This document shows, piece by piece, positions 52,741 through 61,639 of a stretch of 64,000 nucleotides of DNA. Within the stretch, counting starts at the first letter, position 1; the number at the start of each line of letters is the position of its first letter. This DNA is from Streptomyces diastatochromogenes (GTDB lineage Bacteria; Actinomycetota; Actinomycetes; Streptomycetales; Streptomycetaceae): NCBI GenBank assembly GCA_026913215.1, contig JAPTYK010000001.1:4216001-4280000 (forward strand), written 5' to 3'. The position numbers and the translations under genes are program-made. A model generated the notes under the pieces. It saw nothing but the letters and a program-made list of their open reading frames with translations, ran no database searches and had not been told where the DNA came from.

Positions 52741-53673
52741 CTAGCGCATCCAGCCGAAGCCGCCCTTGATGCCGTCCTCCCGGTCCTTCTGGTCCTTGGC
52801 CGCAGCCTTGATCGCGTCGGAGAGCGGGCCGGTCAGGTGGTCGGCGAGGGCGCGGGACGCGAGGACGAGGTCGTCGAGGAGCGGGCGGATGCCCGCGGCC
52901 AGGGAGGCGCCGACGGCGCCGCTCGCGGCGAGTTCGGTGATGTCGAGGACGGCCTGGGCAAGAGGCTGCGAAGTGGTGTCCCGGATGTGGGTGGCGATCT
53001 CGCCGAGCTTCTTCACCGCGCGCTTGTGCTCGTCGTGGTCGTGGAACAGGTCGCCCCACGGGGAGCCACCGGCGGAGGCCAGGTGCATGCTGTCGCCGGC
53101 CCGCTTGCCGGTGCTGCCGCCCGTTCCCTGGGGTGTTCCCGCGATGGACTTGAGGGACCCGACGTGTTCGTTGTTCCGTACGCTCTTCAGGTGCTCGTCG
53201 CTGCGGGTGGTCGCCGAGTCCACCTCGGCCTGCATCCCGGGCCTGGCCTTTTCCGCCTCATCCGCCTCCAGGTCCTCGTAAGGGATGCGCCGCGGCAGGT
53301 CGCCGTAGCTCAGGTGCGAGAGCGACGACCGGAGGTTGTCGACGCGGTCGAGGACGGCGTTCTTCGCGTCCGCGACGATCTTGCCGCACTCGTGCATGCC
53401 GTCGACGATCGCCGTGGCCGCCTCGGACACGTGCTTGAACTGGGTCTCCACGCCCGCCCAGTGTTCCGCCAGGGCTTTGGCCGCTTCGCCCCGCCCGCCG
53501 GAGGTGAGCGGATCGACGGCCTTGGCGGCGTCCGCCCGGTCCTCCGCGAACTTCGACCCGAAGGGCCGGAGGCTCTCGGCGCCCCCATGGGCGTCGTCCT
53601 CGTCCGCCTCCACCCAGGGCAGGGCGTACCGGTCCATCAGGCTCTTGTCCGCGTCCGACCTCTCGACCGCCAT
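52741..53673 (-). CDS. WXG100-like helical protein, probable ESX/type VII-related, unknown
   Basis: The 310-aa protein is intact and mostly helical. Residues 25-130 (RPFGSKFAEDRADAAKAVDPL, AKALAEHWAGVETQFKHVSEAATAIVDGMHECGKIVADAKNAVLDRVDNL) resemble the WXG100-like N-terminal domains of type VII-exported effectors. The middle has RSDEHLKSVRNNEHVG and a Gly/Ser linker, and the end LFHDHDEHKRAVKKLGEIA is followed by two helices without a known toxin motif. No signal peptide and no secretion genes nearby. It may be a structural or immunity-like partner. Not a recognised family. Confidence 0.55.
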   Translation of the reverse strand: MAVERSDADKSLMDRYALPWVEADEDDAHGGAESLRPFGSKFAEDRADAAKAVDPLTSGGRGEAAKALAEHWAGVETQFKHVSEAATAIVDGMHECGKIVADAKNAVLDRVDNLRSSLSHLSYGDLPRRIPYEDLEADEAEKARPGMQAEVDSATTRSDEHLKSVRNNEHVGSLKSIAGTPQGTGGSTGKRAGDSMHLASAGGSPWGDLFHDHDEHKRAVKKLGEIATHIRDTTSQPLAQAVLDITELAASGAVGASLAAGIRPLLDDLVLASRALADHLTGPLSDAIKAAAKDQKDREDGIKGGFGWMR

Positions 53674-53744
53674 GGCGTGAACTCCCCCCGGGTTCAGGAA
53701 CGTTGAGCGCTCACGGTCTCATGCGCTCCGAGGGGCTACAAGGC

Positions 53745-54467
53745 TCAGTCGATGTGCACGATCTGGAACGCCTCCGCCATCCGCCCCGCCGGCAGCCCCC
53801 CGGCCCGCGCGTGTTCGCCCAGCCAGTCGCGCAGGAGGCCTGACAGGTCGTCGAAGTGGGCGGTTTGGGAGGTGTGGAGGCGGAGGGCTTGGACTTTGCG
53901 GTCGAAGACGGGGTGACGTCGACGTACTGGTTGGGGTGGGGCCGGTCATGAGCCAGAGTTCGTGGACGGTCCAGGGCTCCAGGCCTTCTTCCTTGAGGAG
54001 GGAGGGGTGGGCGAAGGGTTGCGGGCCTCGGGGTAGACGGCGCGGAGGGAGGCGTCGCCGACGGCGCGGTGGTCGGGGTGGAGGTCGGCGGCGCGGGACC
54101 AGTTGATCTCGGGGGAGGGGATGACGGCCCGCTGGGGGCGGACTTGGCGGATGATCCGGCAGAGGTCGCGGCGGAGTTCGACGGAGGGTTCGACGAAGCT
54201 GTCGGGGTAGCCGAGGAAGCGGACGTCGGCGACGCCGCTGAGCTTCGCGGAGTGGACCTGTTCGGCGCGGCGCAGGTCGGCCATGGCCTGGCGGGGGAGC
54301 GCGGGGTCGTAGCCGCCCGCGCCGCCGTCCGTGACGATGCAGTAGGTGACGCGGGTGCCGCGCTCGACCCACTGCATGACCGTGCCGCTGACGCAGAACT
54401 CGATGTCGTCCGGGTGCGCGGCGACGACGAGCAGGGACTCGGGGGTGGTCCGGTTGAAGTCCTCCAT
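53745..54467 (-). CDS. PIG-L (LmbE/MshB-like) deacetylase (frame breaks)
   Basis: The zinc-dependent GlcNAc deacetylase fold is clear: LLVVAAHPDDIEFCVSGTVMQW (AHPDD motif, zinc ligands), TYCIVTDGGAGGYDP, LRRAEQVHSAKLSGVADVRFLGYPDS, RAVIPSPEINWSRAADLHPDHRAVGDA (HPDH, third ligand), then, after breaks near 54020 and 53920, PWTVHELWLM and HTSQTAHFDDLSGLLRDWLGEHA, ending FQIVHID. About 240 aa. MshB and BshB of this family deacetylate GlcNAc conjugates in bacillithiol and mycothiol pathways. It is divergent from the asparagine-synthetase-like gene. Confidence 0.85.
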
Positions 54468-54615
54468 GGGGCAAGCCTGTTGGGGTGGCGGGGGCGTCGC
54501 AAGGCCGGGCGGTGGCGTGAACAGGACATGGCACTTACGCGCCATTCAAAAACTTGGTAGATTCAAATCATTGGGTGTGCCGGGTGATGTGTGACGTGTT
54601 TGGAGGGTGACCGGT

Positions 54616-56413
54616 ATGTGCAGGATCCTCGGTTCCTTCGCCGCCGGGGCGGACCGCCCGAGCCGCCCAGCTCGCGGCGGTCTCCGCCCGCCAGCGCCAC
54701 GGAGGCCCCGACGAGCACCAGGTCCTCGGCGGCCCCGGCTGGTCGCTGGGCTGCGACCGGCTCGCCGTCACCGACCCCTGCGGAGGGCGGCAGCCCTACC
54801 GGCTGCCCCATCTGCCCGGCGTCCTGGCCGTGCTCAACGGCGAGATCTACAACCACGCCGAGCTCCGCCGCGCCCTCGCCGCCCGGGGCCACCGCTTCCC
54901 CGACCGCTGCGACGGCACCGTGCTCCCCGCGCTCTACGCCGAGTACGGGCCCGCCTTCGCCGAACACCTCGACGGCATGTTCGCCGTCGCCGTCCTGGAC
55001 CTGCGGCCCGGCTCGCGCCAACTCGTGCTGGCCGTCGACGACATGGGCATGAAGCCGCTCCACCTGCACCACGACCCGCACGACGGCTCCACCCGCTTCG
55101 CCTCCGAGATCCCCGCCCTGCTGGCCTTCGAGGGCGTACGGATCTCCCCGCGCGAGGACGCCCTCGACACCCTCCTCGCCACCCGCGCCTCCTTCTCCGC
55201 CCACACCGCCCTCGACGGCATCGACGTCCTGCCGCCCGGCGCCACCGCGCTGGTGCGGCCGGGGGCCACGCCCGTGGTGCGCAGGAGGGGCCGCACCGCG
55301 CGACCGCCCCGGCGGGACCGACACCAGGAGGTCCTGCGCCACGAGGTGCGCCGGCTCGCCCGCGCCGAGGTGCCCGTCTGCGCCGTCACCAGCGGCGGAC
55401 TCGACTCCGGGCTCGTCACCGCCCTCGCCGCCGAACAGGCCCGCGAGACCGACGCGCCGCCGCTGCACACCTTCCACCTCACCTACCGGGGCCGCTGGCC
55501 CGACTCCGAGACCTCCTACGCCCGCGCCGTCGCCCGCCGCGCCCGGACCGTCCACCACGAGGTCGCCGTCGACCCCGACGAGCTCGGCTCCCTCCTCACC
55601 CGGACCGTCCGTCACCTCGGCCAGCCGAACGCCGACCCCATCACCCTCTCCACCTACGCCCTCTTCCGGGCCGTCCGCGAGAACGGCTTCACCGTCGCCA
55701 TCACCGGCGACGGCGCCGACGAACTCTTCGGCGGATACGACCGGATGCGGGCCGCCCTCACGGCGGGCCCCGCCTGGGCCGCCGCCTACACGGACGCCCT
55801 GTCCGCCGCCCCCCGCCTGCTGCGCGAGCACCTCTACACCGCCGACTACCGCGCCCACCTCGCCGACACGGGCTCCGCCGCCGACCGCGTCGAGCAGGAG
55901 CTGCGCTCGGCCGAGGCCGCCGGAGCGGACCGGATCACGGCGATGACCGCCTTCGAGACGCGGTGGCGGCTGCCCGCGTACCACCTGCGGCGCCTCGACC
56001 ACCTCTCCATGGCGTGGGCCGTGGAGGCGCGGCTGCCGTTCCTCCAGCCCTCGGTCGTCGCCCACGCGCGGTCCCTGCCGCCGGCGGCGCGGACCGGCAA
56101 GCGGGCGCTGTACGAAGCCGGGGCCGGGCTCCTGCCCCGTCGGTGCTCCGCCGCCCCAAGCAGCCCTTCACCCTGCCCATCGCGGCGATGCTGGCGCCCG
56201 GGGCCCGCTGCTCGACCTGGTCCGCGAACTCCTGTCCCCGGCGCGGCTGGTCCTCGGCGGCAAGGTCCGCGCGGACCGCGCGGCGAAGCTCCTGGCCGGC
56301 CACCTGACCCACCCCACCCCCAGGCCGCCCTGACCCTCTGGGCCCTCGCCGTCCACGAGCTGTGGACGGAGGTCGTCCAGGGCATGCGGATCCCGGTGGG
56401 CTGTGCGGCCTGA
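54616..56413 (+). CDS. asparagine-synthetase (glutamine-hydrolysing)-like enzyme (frame breaks)
   Basis: The start MCRILGSF has the catalytic Cys of class II glutaminases. The glutaminase domain continues with RHGGPDEH (RxGPD-type), VLNGEIYNHAELRRAL and GTVLPALYAEYG. The synthetase domain has the PP-loop AVTSGGLDSGLVTALAA and AITGDGADELFGGYDRM, and HLSMAWAVEARLPFL. Breaks near 54655, 56150 and 56205-56320. About 598 aa. AsnB homologues in gene clusters often make amides other than asparagine (for example beta-lactam or lasso-type ring closure). Here it leads a biosynthetic operon. Confidence 0.88.
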
Positions 56414-57272
56414 CGTCCCGGAACCCACGGTCCTGGTCGCCGTCGTCCGCGCCGAGGACGCCCCGGACCCACGCTCGTCGTACGGGCCGACCGGCTGCCG
56501 CACGGCGCGCTCGCCGCGGGCGCCGAGCTGGGCGGCCTGCTCCGGGCGCTCGCCCGGACCCCCTACGCCCGCATCGCCAAGATCGCCCTCTACGACTCCG
56601 CCTCCCTCCGCTACCGCTTCGTCCAGGCCCTCCCCGACGGCTCCTTCGACTTCCGGGCCGGCTGCGGGCACTCGCTGCTCGCCTGCGTCGTCGCCGACGG
56701 GCGGCCCGGACCCGTCACCGTCCGGGCGGTGACCACCGGCGACCGCGTCCTGTGCGAGCCGGAGGGCGACGCGTACACGCTCAGCTTCCTGAAGGCCCCC
56801 ACCGCCCCCGGGACGCTCCCCACCGGACGGCCCGTCGACGTGCTCCTCGGGGTGCCCGTGTCCCTCGTGCGGTACGGCAACCCGTACGTCTTCGTCGACA
56901 GCCGGCGACTGGACGGGAGCGGCCTCGAAGGGCGGTTGCTCGCGCTGCGGGCCGAGGCCGCCCGGCGGCTCGGGTATCCGCCGGGCTCCGCGCTCCCCAA
57001 GGTCGCCGCCTTCACGGACACCCCCGACGGGCTCTTCGTCCGGGCCCTCACCGTCGGCGGCTGGCACCCCGGCTCGCGCTCACCGGAGCCGCCGCGCTCG
57101 CCGCGGCCGGGGCGAGCGACGGGACCGTGGTGCCCGCCGTGCGGGGCCGGTCCGTACGCCCTCCGGCACCGTCACGGTCTCCACCGCGCACGACCGCGTC
57201 CGCGTCCACCACAAGCGCGCCGCCGTGCTGGAAAGCCTGGAGCTGCCGTGGCGTGTCCACGCAACGGCGTGA
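56403..57272 (+). CDS. DapF/PrpF-fold isomerase-like protein (frame breaks)
   Basis: GTG start overlapping the previous gene. RFVQALPDGSFDFRAGCGHSLLACVVADG carries a Cys-Gly-His in the position of the catalytic CGN of DapF/PrpF isomerases. CVAFL-like YTLSFLKAP, VDVLLGVPVSLVRYGNPYVFVDSRRL and FVRALTVGGWHP fit the same duplicated fold. The second half continues ALTGAAALAAAGASDGTVVPAVRG and ends VHHKRAAVLESLELPWRVHATA after breaks near 57070 and 57160. An early break lies near 56465. About 289 aa. The Asn to His change at the active site is notable. Substrate unknown. Confidence 0.65.
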
Positions 57273-57363
57273 ATGCGCACCCCGCGGGAAGGCCCGCGCC
57301 CGCATTCCTCTGCCACGCTGAAATGGACCGGCATCCGTGGGGACATGGGGAGAGCAGACACAC

Positions 57364-58108
57364 ATGAAATTCGAGAATCTGCGTGTCGTCGTGACCGGCG
57401 CGTCCCGTTATTTCGGCCGCGCGCTCGCCGTCGGTTTCGCCCATCTCGGCGCCGAGGTCTATGTGTCGGCGCGGACCGTGGAGGCCGCCGAGCGGACCCG
57501 TACGGAGGTCATGGGCTCGGCCCGCGACCGCATCCACGCCTTCGGCTGCGACCTGAGCAGGCCCGCCGAGATCAGGGAGTTCGCGGCCCGGGTCGGGGAG
57601 CGGACGGACCGGGTGGACCTGCTGGTCAACAACGGCGCCCGCTGGCTCGACGGGATGGACCTGGAGGCGGCCAGCGACGCCGAGATCGTGGAGACGATCG
57701 AGTCGACGGCGGGCGGCACGGTCCTGATGGTGAAGCACTTCCTGCCGCTGCTCCGCGGCTCGCTGCGGCCGGACATCGTGAACATGGTGGCCGTCCGCGA
57801 CGCCGAGGGCGCGTCCGCCGCGACCGCCGGCGCCGCCCACGAGGCCTTCTGGGCGGCGAAGAGCGCGCAGGCCGGTTTCGCCGACATCCTGTCGCGCCGG
57901 CTGCGGCCCTCCGGGGTCCGGGTGTTCTCCTCTTCCCGCCGGACTCTCGACCTCGGACCCGCGTTTCGCGGAATGGGACGGAACGAATCCCGACGGAACG
58001 GCGCCCGACGAGAAACTCACCACGCAGGCCCTTTTCGAGTGCGTCGTCTACGCCGTCGAGCAGCCCCGCGACTGCTTCATCCGGTCCTTCCATTTCGAGC
58101 CCCGCTGA
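57364..58108 (+). CDS. short-chain dehydrogenase/reductase (one frame break)
   Basis: The Rossmann start LRVVVTGASRYFGRALAVGFAHLGAEVYVSAR (TGxxxxxG), LLVNNGARW (NNAG variant) and the region with AFWAAKSAQAGFADILSRRL are SDR-like. In place of the catalytic YxxxK stands FWAAKSA, so the Tyr is replaced by Phe and the enzyme may be inactive or act differently. The corrected C-terminus after a break near 57930 reads SDPRFAEWDGTNPDG, KLTTQALFECVVYAVE and FIRSFHFEPR. About 248 aa. The start follows GGGGAGAGCAGACACAC. Confidence 0.78.
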
Positions 58109-58146
58109 CCGCCCCGCCGACCTTTGCAGAACGTCAAGGAGGTCCC

Positions 58147-59709
58147 ATGAGCACCCCCGTCTGGATCACCGCGACCCCTCCCGCCACCCACGGCGAACTC
58201 CACATCGGCCACCTCGCCGGGCCGTACGTCGCCGCCGACGTCCTCACCCGCTACCTCCGCGCCGACGGCGAGGCCGTCCGGTTCACCACCGGCACCGCCG
58301 ACCACGCCAGTTCCGTCGAGGTCCGGGCGCTGCGGCACCACCGCAAGCCCGAGGAGGTCGCGGAGGGCTACCGGGCCGCGATCACCGCCGACTGGCTGCG
58401 CTCGGGCGTGGAGTTCGACCACATCGTGCGCCCGCGCCGGGACAAGGGGTACGGCCGCTGGGTGCGGGACCTCTTCGCGCGGCTGTACGCGCAGGGGGTG
58501 ATCGCGCCCCGGACCCGGCTGCTCCCGTACTGCGAGCCGTGCGACCGCTGGCTGTACGGGGCGCACGCCACCGGCACCTGCCCGCACTGCGGCGCGGCCA
58601 GCGACGGCGGGATGTGCCACGAGTGCGCCCGGCCGAACGACGGCGGGGACCTGATCTCGGCGCGCTGCGCGCTCTGCGACACCCCGGCGGTCGCGCGCCG
58701 CTGCCGCCGCCTGTACGTGCCCCTGGAACCCTTCCGCGACACCCTCGCCGACTACTGGGCGCAGGCCGGTCTCCCGCCCCGCCTCGCCGCGCTGTGCGAG
58801 TCGCTCGTCGAGGACGGGCTGCCGGACATCGCGGTCGGCCACCCCGGCGAGTGGGGCTGCCGGTGCCGGTCGAGGGCTTCCCGAGCACCGGATCGACGGC
58901 TGCTTCGAGGCGGCCGCGATGCACCTGTTCGGCCACGACGCGGCGGGGCCGCTGCCCCGCCGCGCGATCCACTTCTGCGGTTTCGGGCACGCCTTCTGCC
59001 ACGCCGTGCTGCTGCCGGTGCTGCTCCTCGCGCAGGACGTCAAGCTGCCGCAGGACTTCAACGTCAACGAGTCGTACGTCATCGAGGAGGGCGTCCGGGA
59101 GGGCAACGTCTGGGCGCTCGACCTGCTCACCGAGTACGGCTCCGACACCCTGCGCCGCCACGTCCTCCAGGCCCGCCCGGTGGGCCGCCGCACGGTCTTC
59201 CAGCGGGAGCGGCTCGCGGCCGCCCGGCGGGAGCTGGACGAGAACTGGAACAGCTGGCTGGCCCGGCTGTTCGCGGCCGTGCGGGAGGAGTGCGGCGGCC
59301 TCGCCCCGCAGGCGCTGCCCGGCGGCACCGGCATGGAGGTCCTGGACCGGCGGCTGCACCGGGCCGTGGACGACCTGCGGGAGGCGTACGGTCCCGACGC
59401 CTTCGACCCGCGCCGGGCGGTCGCCGTCCTGGACGAGATGGTCCGCCTGGTGGCCGACTTCGGTCACGTCAACGCCCACGAGCGGTGCCGCCCAGCACCT
59501 CCTGCCGTCATCTCCCGGCCCTCGCGACCCAGTTGGCGGTGGCGTCGGCGCTGTCGGCCTGGGCGCGGCCGGTGATGCCGGAGGGCGCCGACCGGCTCGC
59601 GGCGGCGCTGCGGGTGGCGCCGGGGCGCCCGGTCGACTGGCAGGCCCTGACGGGGCCGCTGCCGGGGACGAGGCTGGCGCCGCCGTCGGGCCCGGTCTTC
59701 GGGTTCTGA
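58147..59709 (+). CDS. methionyl-tRNA synthetase-like protein without KMSKS (frame breaks)
   Basis: Class I synthetase of the MetRS type. ITATPPATHGELHIGHLAGPYVAADVLTRYL carries HIGH. The zinc-knuckle region has four cysteine pairs (CEPC, CPHC, CHEC, CALC). AIHFCGFGHAFCHAVLLPVLLLAQ replaces the usual substrate pocket. Where KMSKS is expected, the text is KLPQDFNVNESYVIEEGVREGN, so the second ATP loop is lost or changed. Breaks near 58860 and 59490. About 520 aa. No anticodon-domain signature is convincing. Probably not a translation enzyme, but an amide- or N-N-forming ligase of a small-molecule pathway. Confidence 0.8.
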   Translation: MSTPVWITATPPATHGELHIGHLAGPYVAADVLTRYLRADGEAVRFTTGTADHASSVEVRALRHHRKPEEVAEGYRAAITADWLRSGVEFDHIVRPRRDKGYGRWVRDLFARLYAQGVIAPRTRLLPYCEPCDRWLYGAHATGTCPHCGAASDGGMCHECARPNDGGDLISARCALCDTPAVARRCRRLYVPLEPFRDTLADYWAQAGLPPRLAALCESLVEDGLPDIAVGHPGEWGCRCRSRASRAPDRRLLRGGRDAPVRPRRGGAAAPPRDPLLRFRARLLPRRAAAGAAPRAGRQAAAGLQRQRVVRHRGGRPGGQRLGARPAHRVRLRHPAPPRPPGPPGGPPHGLPAGAARGRPAGAGRELEQLAGPAVRGRAGGVRRPRPAGAARRHRHGGPGPAAAPGRGRPAGGVRSRRLRPAPGGRRPGRDGPPGGRLRSRQRPRAVPPSTSCRHLPALATQLAVASALSAWARPVMPEGADRLAAALRVAPGRPVDWQALTGPLPGTRLAPPSGPVFGF

Positions 59710-59789
59710 CCCTCACCACGATCCGTACTACTAAGCAACTAAGTACTTCCGTAGGAATGTCCCCTGCCGCGTGCCCCTGCGCGCGCGAG

Positions 59790-59847
59790 CGACGCGCGGG
59801 GACACGTGGCCCCACTCCTCAGGAGCCCCACGTGTCCCTGCGCGTCG
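59790..59847 (+). promoter_or_regulatory. 20-bp hairpin enclosing the start codon of the MshA-like gene
   Basis: CGACGCGCGGGGACACGTGG (59790-59809) pairs in RNA over all 20 positions (one G-U) with CCACGTGTCCCTGCGCGTCG (59828-59847). The 18-base loop contains the ribosome binding site AGGAG, which could itself pair with CTCCT in the same loop. The GTG start (59832-59834) lies within the 3' arm. The folded form should block initiation, so translation is probably controlled. Confidence 0.65.
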
Positions 59848-61107
59848 CCATGCTCAGCGTCCACACCTCCCCGCTCCACCAGCCCGGGACGGGGGACGCC
59901 GGCGGCATGAACGTCTACATGGTCGAGCTGTCCCGCGCCCTCGCCGAACAGGGCGCGGAGGTCGACCTGTTCACCCGCTGCCGGGGCGAGGGCGCGCCCC
60001 GCTCGTCGAGCTCGCCCCGGGCGTGCGGGTCCGCCATCTGCACGCCGGGCCGCGCCGGGCGCTGCCCAAGGAGGCGATGCCCGGTCTGGTGGTGCCGTTC
60101 GCGCTGGCCCTGCTCAAGGAGGAGCGGCGCTACGACCTGGTGCACTCGCACTACTGGCTCTCCGGGCAGGCGGGCCGGATCGCCTCGGTGGGCTGGCGGA
60201 TCCCGCTGGTGCACACCGCGCACACGCTGGCCCGGGTGAAGAACGCCGCGCTCGCCGAGGGCGACGCCCCGAGCCGGAGCTGCGGGTGCGGGGCGAGCAC
60301 CAGGTGGTGGGCAGCGCGGACCGGCTGATCGCCAACACGGCGGAGGAGGCGGAGGCGCTGCGCTCGCTGTACGGGGCGGAGGGGGCGCGGACCGAGGTGG
60401 TACGGCCCGGGGTCGATCTGCGGACCTTCCACCCCGGTGAGGGGAGGGCGGCGGCGCGGGCCCGGCTGGGGCTTCCGGCCGACGCGTTCGTGCCGCTGTA
60501 CGCGGGCCGCATCCAGCCCCTGAAGGGTCCGGACGTGCTCGTGCGGGCGGTGGCGGAGCTGCTGCGGAGGCGCCGGGGCTGCGCCGCAGGCTCCTCGTGC
60601 CGGTGGTGGGCGGTCATTCGGGCGCGACGGAGCGCGGCTCGGCCCGGCGGCTCGCGGAGGAGCTGGGGGTGACCGAGGTGCTGCGGCCCTGTCCTCCCGT
60701 ACCGCAGGAGCGGCTCGCGGACTGGTACCGGGCGGCGGACGTGCTGGTGGTGCCCTCGCGCAGCGAGTCCTTCGGTCTGGTGGCCCTGGAGGCGCAGGCG
60801 TGCGGGACGCCGGTGCTCGCGGCGGCGGTGGGCGGGCTGCCGACGGCGGTGTGGGACGGGTGACGGGGCTGCTCGTGCGGGGCACGACCCGGTGGAGTAC
60901 GCGCGCCGGCTGCGGTGGCTGGCGGAGCATCCGGAGGCGGTGGAGACGATGGGGCGGCGGCGGTGCGCCATGCGCGGGGATGAGCTGGCGGGCGTCGGCC
61001 GGGCGGACCGTCGAGGTGTACCGGGGGCCCTGGGCGGGGTGGGGCAGGGCGGCGGCACGCCCCTGCCCCGGCGGCCCCTCTCTCCTGGAGGAACGAGAAG
61101 GCCGTAG
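59832..61107 (+). CDS. MshA-family glycosyltransferase (GT4; frame breaks)
   Basis: MSLRVAMLSVHTSPLHQPGTGDAGGMNVYMVELSRALAEQG is the MshA signature (UDP-GlcNAc and inositol-phosphate site). DLVHSHYWLSGQAGRIA, IPLVHTAHTLARVKNAALAEGD, VGSADRLIANTAEEAEALRSLYGA, VVRPGVDLRTFHPG, YAGRIQPLKGPDVLVRA, VVGGHSGATERGS and the EX7E-type VVPSRSESFGLVALEAQACGTPVLAAAVGGLPTAV follow. Breaks near 59995, 60270, 60585, 60860 and 60980. The exact C-terminus is uncertain. MshA joins GlcNAc to inositol-1-P. Whether this is the housekeeping enzyme or a second copy cannot be told here, but its neighbours suggest a pathway copy. Confidence 0.85.
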
Positions 61108-61123
61108 CACAAGTCTAGCATCT

Positions 61124-61142
61124 CTTTTGGTTCGACCAAAGG
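61124..61142. promoter_or_regulatory. palindrome in the spacer before the secreted peptide gene
   Basis: CTTTTGGT-TCG-ACCAAAGG has 7-8 paired positions around a 3-base centre in an AT-rich patch, about 195 bases upstream of the peptide gene. It could be an operator, and the regulator is unknown. Confidence 0.4.
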
Positions 61143-61336
61143 AATGGCGAGTCCCGGATCGGTCAATTCCGTTGCCGTGATGGCGTGTTGACGCATCCAC
61201 GCCATGGCGGGTCCACGCAGGGGGGAATCCCTGGATTCGATTCGGGGGCCCCGACAGAATGGAGATGTCTTCAGGGAGGGCCCGGCGGCACGGGCCCCCG
61301 GAAGGCGGAACTCGGAAACCAAGTCCTGGAGGAATC

Positions 61337-61540
61337 ATGTCCGTTCAGCAGAGCGCCGGCATCCGCAAGGCCGTCCGTCAGTTCATGGTCGCCATGGTGG
61401 CGTGTACGGCGGTCGCGGCCGGTGCCGCCTTCGCCGTCTCCCCCGACAGCGCCGCCCCGGTCACCCCCCACACCGTCGCCGGCGTCGCGGACGACAACGG
61501 CTGGCCGATCGTCCCGCCGAAGCCGACCCCCACCAACTGA
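61337..61540 (+). CDS. short secreted peptide, candidate signal or pheromone
   Basis: The 67-aa product starts after an ideal site CTGGAGGAATC. MSVQQSAGIRKAVRQFMVAMVACTAVAAGAAFA is a clear signal peptide with a likely cut after AFA. The remaining 34 residues are small and proline-rich, ending DDNGWPIVPPKPTPTN. No cysteine pair and no lipobox in the mature part. A strong terminator follows, so it is a monocistronic gene. Facing it are two LuxR-type regulators with a TrmB-like N-terminus. A signalling role is possible but unproven. Confidence 0.7.
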   Translation: MSVQQSAGIRKAVRQFMVAMVACTAVAAGAAFAVSPDSAAPVTPHTVAGVADDNGWPIVPPKPTPTN

Positions 61541-61583
61541 CCGCATCCACCGGGTAATTCCCCAGGAATTCCGGAAACACTTC

Positions 61584-61622
61584 GCCGGGCCCCGTGATCG
61601 CTGCCACGATCACGGGCCCGGC
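61584..61622. terminator. terminator between peptide gene and LuxR-type gene
   Basis: GCCGGGCCCCGTGATCG pairs with CGATCACGGGCCCGGC over 16 bp with one bulged C and a 6-base loop. It is followed by CCTTTCCC. It separates the convergent peptide and regulator genes. Confidence 0.8.
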
Positions 61623-61639
61623 CCTTTCCCGCGGGGAAT

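Noticed and set aside
59726..59746. ACTAAG direct repeats (TACTACTAAGCAACTAAGTAC) as an operator before the MshA-like gene
   Set aside because: The repeats are short and only partly symmetric, and no candidate regulator is near. They are noted but not strong enough to annotate beside the far clearer start-codon hairpin.
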